Under the pieces are notes generated by a model. It was given only the letters and a program-made list of their open reading frames with translations, was not told the origin of the DNA and did no database searches. The position numbers and the translations under genes are program-made. Positions 61,790-64,000 of a stretch of 64,000 nucleotides of DNA are shown here, in pieces. The stretch is taken from assembly GCA_964343075.1 (NCBI GenBank), contig CAYFGT010000004.1, positions 36,698-100,697 on the forward strand. Direction: 5' to 3'. This DNA is from UBA2588 sp964343075 (GTDB taxonomy: Bacteria; Chloroflexota; Dehalococcoidia; Lucifugimonadales; UBA3495). Position 1 is the first letter of the stretch; every line of letters begins with the position of its first letter.

Positions 61790-63040
61790 ATGGCTGAGCC
61801 TCAAACGAGCCCTCTACGGCTCCTGGGGATGTCCTTCAGCTCCCTTTCTTCGTTCAACTATCCTCAATACAGACTATTCTGGCTCGGAGGGCTTTTTTCT
61901 TGCATCGGAATGTGGTCACTAGTGTTTGGCAGGCTTTGGCTCATGCACAGTCTCACTCCTGAGGAATATATGCTAGGGCTAGTAACCGCTTTCAGCTTAG
62001 GACCAATCTTGTTTTTATCAATTTGGGGAGGAGTTCTTGCGGATCGAGTCAATCGTCGCATACTCTTAATCATTACGAGAGCAGCAATCGCCGCATTATG
62101 TCTACTAACTGGTATTCTGATTACCCTGGAAGCAATTACTCCCATGATTCTTCTTGCTATCTCATTTCTCACAGGGATCTTGCTAGCTTTCGATATTCCT
62201 GCCAGAGCAGCAATGCTGCCAGGCCTTGTGCCTAGACCAGCTATAGTTAACGCAATTGTTTTGTATTCAATGGCTATATCTGGATCAGCCATATTAGGCC
62301 CTGGTTTTTTTGGATTACTCGTAGACAATTTCGGGATAGACAGCATCTTCTACCTCATATTCGCGGCTTACGGGATAGTGGTCTTCCTGTTTTACGTTAT
62401 GTCACCCACTCCAAACACCCGACTTACGAAGTCCTCTCCAGTATCCGATTTAATCGGTGGTCTTAGGTATCTTAAGTATAATAAGGGTATCTTAGGAGTC
62501 ATACTCATGGGTATCTTGACTGGTGTTTTCGGAATGTCTTTCGAAACGCTTCTTCCTGCATTTGCCAAAATCGTCTACTCCAAAGACGTATCTGTTTACA
62601 GCAATATGCTCTTGGCTTTGGGGACCGGAGGGATGATTAGTACAATGTTGCTCGCTAAATTCGCAAACACTAAAAATAGTATGACCATCATGTTATTCAC
62701 AGGGATTCTATTTGGTTTGTCTATCATAGGCTTTGGATTAAATTCCGATATCTTTATAGGGTATTTACTTATCGGGTGTACAGGATCATTAAGCTTCGCC
62801 TATTTGACCATCAATTCAACTATAGTGCAGTTTTCCACAGATGACACTTATAGGGGTCGAGTAATGAGCATCCACCAATGGACCTGGGCGTCAACGTCTA
62901 TAGGAGGGTTTCTAATAGGTATAACCGCCTCATACTACAATCCTCAAATCGCCGTAGCTATATTTGGATCAATAACACTGTGCGTTATAATCATTTTCTA
63001 CTTCTGGAGTAAATCCCAGTTGCGAATATCTGAAGATTAA
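61790..63040 (+). CDS. MFS transporter (MFS_3/EntS-like)
   Basis: 416 residues, about 12 helices. Loop motif GGVLADRVNRRILLIITRAA after TM2, and TDDTYRGRVMSIHQWTWAS in the second half, the same pattern as the transporter at 33.9 kb. Probably an exporter, substrate unknown. ATG 61790 with AGGAAATCC before it is better placed than ATG 61778. Confidence 0.9.
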   Translation: MAEPQTSPLRLLGMSFSSLSSFNYPQYRLFWLGGLFSCIGMWSLVFGRLWLMHSLTPEEYMLGLVTAFSLGPILFLSIWGGVLADRVNRRILLIITRAAIAALCLLTGILITLEAITPMILLAISFLTGILLAFDIPARAAMLPGLVPRPAIVNAIVLYSMAISGSAILGPGFFGLLVDNFGIDSIFYLIFAAYGIVVFLFYVMSPTPNTRLTKSSPVSDLIGGLRYLKYNKGILGVILMGILTGVFGMSFETLLPAFAKIVYSKDVSVYSNMLLALGTGGMISTMLLAKFANTKNSMTIMLFTGILFGLSIIGFGLNSDIFIGYLLIGCTGSLSFAYLTINSTIVQFSTDDTYRGRVMSIHQWTWASTSIGGFLIGITASYYNPQIAVAIFGSITLCVIIIFYFWSKSQLRISED

Positions 63041-63121
63041 GTGTCTTCGGGAGTCTTTTTCATCCCTAACCCACTTTACTGATAAATTTACTTATAGCAC
63101 ACATGATATGATATGTCGTAC

Positions 63122-63207
63122 GCCGAGGTGGCGAAACGGTAGACGCGCTGTGTTCAGGTCGCAGTGTCCTTATGGATGTGTGGGTTCGAATCCCTCCCTC
63201 GGTACCA
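63122..63207 (+). tRNA. tRNA-Leu (CAG)
   Basis: 86 bases ending in encoded CCA. Acceptor GCCGAGG/CCTCGGT; anticodon stem CTGTG/CGCAG with loop TTCAGGT gives CAG; long class II variable arm; T-loop GGTTCGAATCC. Reads CUG codons. A tRNA-Arg follows 3 bases later. Confidence 0.95.
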
Positions 63208-63210
63208 TTC

Positions 63211-63286
63211 GCGCTTGTAGCTCAGTGGATAGAGCGCGTCCCTGCGGAGGACGAAGTCGTGAGTTCGAATCTCACCAAGCGCGCCA
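63211..63286 (+). tRNA. tRNA-Arg (GCG)
   Basis: 76 bases, acceptor GCGCTTG/CAAGCGC, discriminator G, encoded CCA. Anticodon stem CGTCC/GGACG with loop CTGCGGA gives anticodon GCG (reads CGC, CGU by wobble). Most bacteria read these with an ACG anticodon changed to inosine. Confidence 0.93.
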
Positions 63287-63323
63287 TTTTCCAGGCCTTG
63301 AAATGCAGTAAAAAGGAGAAACA

Positions 63324-64000
63324 ATGCCCGTATCAAATATATCGATAATTAAATCCGCCCCTTATGCTGGAGGACAAAGATTTGGGAAAATCGGATCGTA
63401 TACTGAAGTCGATCTAACGGTAAATTTTGAAATAGGACCCGATGATTACGCTCATCAAGTCATTGCAGACCTACCATTATGTAAAGAGTCTGATCAGATA
63501 GTCAGATTCTCTTCAGATGCCAAAATTCTTATACCTGAGACTGGAAATAACAAATTGGTTTTGGATGTACCAAACCGAGGGCGTAACTTAATCCTCAAAA
63601 TGTTAAATAATTCTCCCGAGGTTTCATCCTCTTCTTCAGGATGGGAACCTGGAAATGCGTTTCTCCTAGAAAACGGATACACATTGACTTGGTGTGGTTG
63701 GCAACATGACGTGCCAGATACCCCAGGTTTACTAACCATAAAAGGCCCGCAGCCGTTCCAAAATGGTTCTCCAATATCCGGTAAAATAACCATGACTATA
63801 CAAACTAACGAGTTGACTAGATATCACCTTCTTTCTGAACGAGGTCACTCTCCATTACCAGCTAAAAATGTCGGGGAATCAGCTGCTATTCTCACTGTTC
63901 AAGAAAACGAGGACGCCGACCCTACTGTTATTGATAGAGAGGCTTGGAATTTTGGTAAAGAACAAGCTAATAAATTCGTCCCAGATCCAAATTATGTATT
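63324..64000 (+). CDS. Alpha/beta hydrolase domain (Abhydrolase_10-like) protein, 3' end beyond window
   Basis: 225 codons visible, open to the window end. ATG 63324 follows AAAAGGAG. The N-terminal half has the pattern of PF20091-type proteins: APYAGGQRFGKIGSYTEVD, FSSDAKILIPETGNNKLVLD, VPNRGRNLILKMLNN, PGNAFLLENGYTLTWCGWQHDVPDTPG. The catalytic region is not in view, so only the family can be given. Function unknown. Confidence 0.8.
   Translation, partial: MPVSNISIIKSAPYAGGQRFGKIGSYTEVDLTVNFEIGPDDYAHQVIADLPLCKESDQIVRFSSDAKILIPETGNNKLVLDVPNRGRNLILKMLNNSPEVSSSSSGWEPGNAFLLENGYTLTWCGWQHDVPDTPGLLTIKGPQPFQNGSPISGKITMTIQTNELTRYHLLSERGHSPLPAKNVGESAAILTVQENEDADPTVIDREAWNFGKEQANKFVPDPNYV

Overview
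This 64 kb window has about 42-43% G+C by eye and reads as a scaffold from a free-living, heterotrophic bacterium, most likely a marine Chloroflexota of the SAR202/Dehalococcoidia kind. That placement is inferred from gene content: F420-type luciferase-like oxidoreductases, thiolase-like proteins paired with Zn-ribbon/OB-fold partners, a UGSC-family protein, GMC oxidoreductases, an archaeal-type phosphoglycerate mutase and promoters that place the transcription start on the start codon. No rRNA, phage, IS element or CRISPR array is visible. Two runs of 100 N show it is a scaffold of assembled contigs, probably metagenomic or single-cell.

Layout. 1-8.1 kb: malate synthase G (cut by the window start), an O-antigen-ligase-like membrane protein with TPRs, an AtzG-like/amidase pair and a ThDP enzyme. 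8.2-12.1 kb: the most unusual locus, a UGSC-family gene read through an in-frame TGA (predicted selenocysteine in a U-G-G-C motif, hairpin just downstream), then an OB-fold/Zn-ribbon protein, a thiolase-like protein without the nucleophilic Cys (Ltp2-like) and a small HAD protein. 12.2-16.5 kb: HpcH/HpaI aldolase, two tandem GMC oxidoreductases, tRNA-Leu(CAA). 16.6-20.2 kb: rpmH-rnpA-yidD-(PQQ-propeller lipoprotein)-yidC-jag. 20.2-26.8 kb: purF-purM-purH, a glycosyltransferase, an SDR and an LLM oxidoreductase. 26.9-29.1 kb (minus): gamma-carbonic anhydrase-like protein, smpB, C-terminal processing protease. 29.2-31.8 kb: an HMG-CoA-synthase-fold/DUF35 fusion lacking the catalytic Cys and His, next to an intact thiolase. 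31.9-35.7 kb: minCDE, MFS transporter, VIT/CCC1 protein. 35.7-43.5 kb (minus): purD and a purE-purK-HAD-purB-purC-DUF3105-purS-ABM run. 43.5-48.6 kb: nitroreductase, GNAT, SOUL protein, HAD dehalogenase, DUF1772 protein and guaA. 48.7-56.7 kb: threonylcarbamoyl-AMP synthase, a degenerate polyprenyl synthetase, pgk-apgM-tpiA-miaA, dapF and LL-diaminopimelate aminotransferase. 56.7-64 kb: assembly gap, tenA, a large propeller lipoprotein that looks like a chimera carrying a copy of the tenA 5' end, hflX, an MFS transporter, tRNA-Leu(CAG), tRNA-Arg(GCG) and the start of an alpha/beta hydrolase-domain gene.

Functionally the window supplies most of de novo purine and GMP synthesis (purF, M, H, S, C, B, K, E, D and guaA; purL, purQ and purN are not here), lower glycolysis, the end of diaminopimelate synthesis, cell-division site selection (MinCDE), membrane protein insertion (YidC/YidD) and accessory carbon metabolism built on CoA-thioester and flavin chemistry. 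The findings most worth checking are the UGA-containing UGSC gene and its neighbours, the two thiolase-fold/OB-fold modules, and the tenA-derived chimeric lipoprotein gene.
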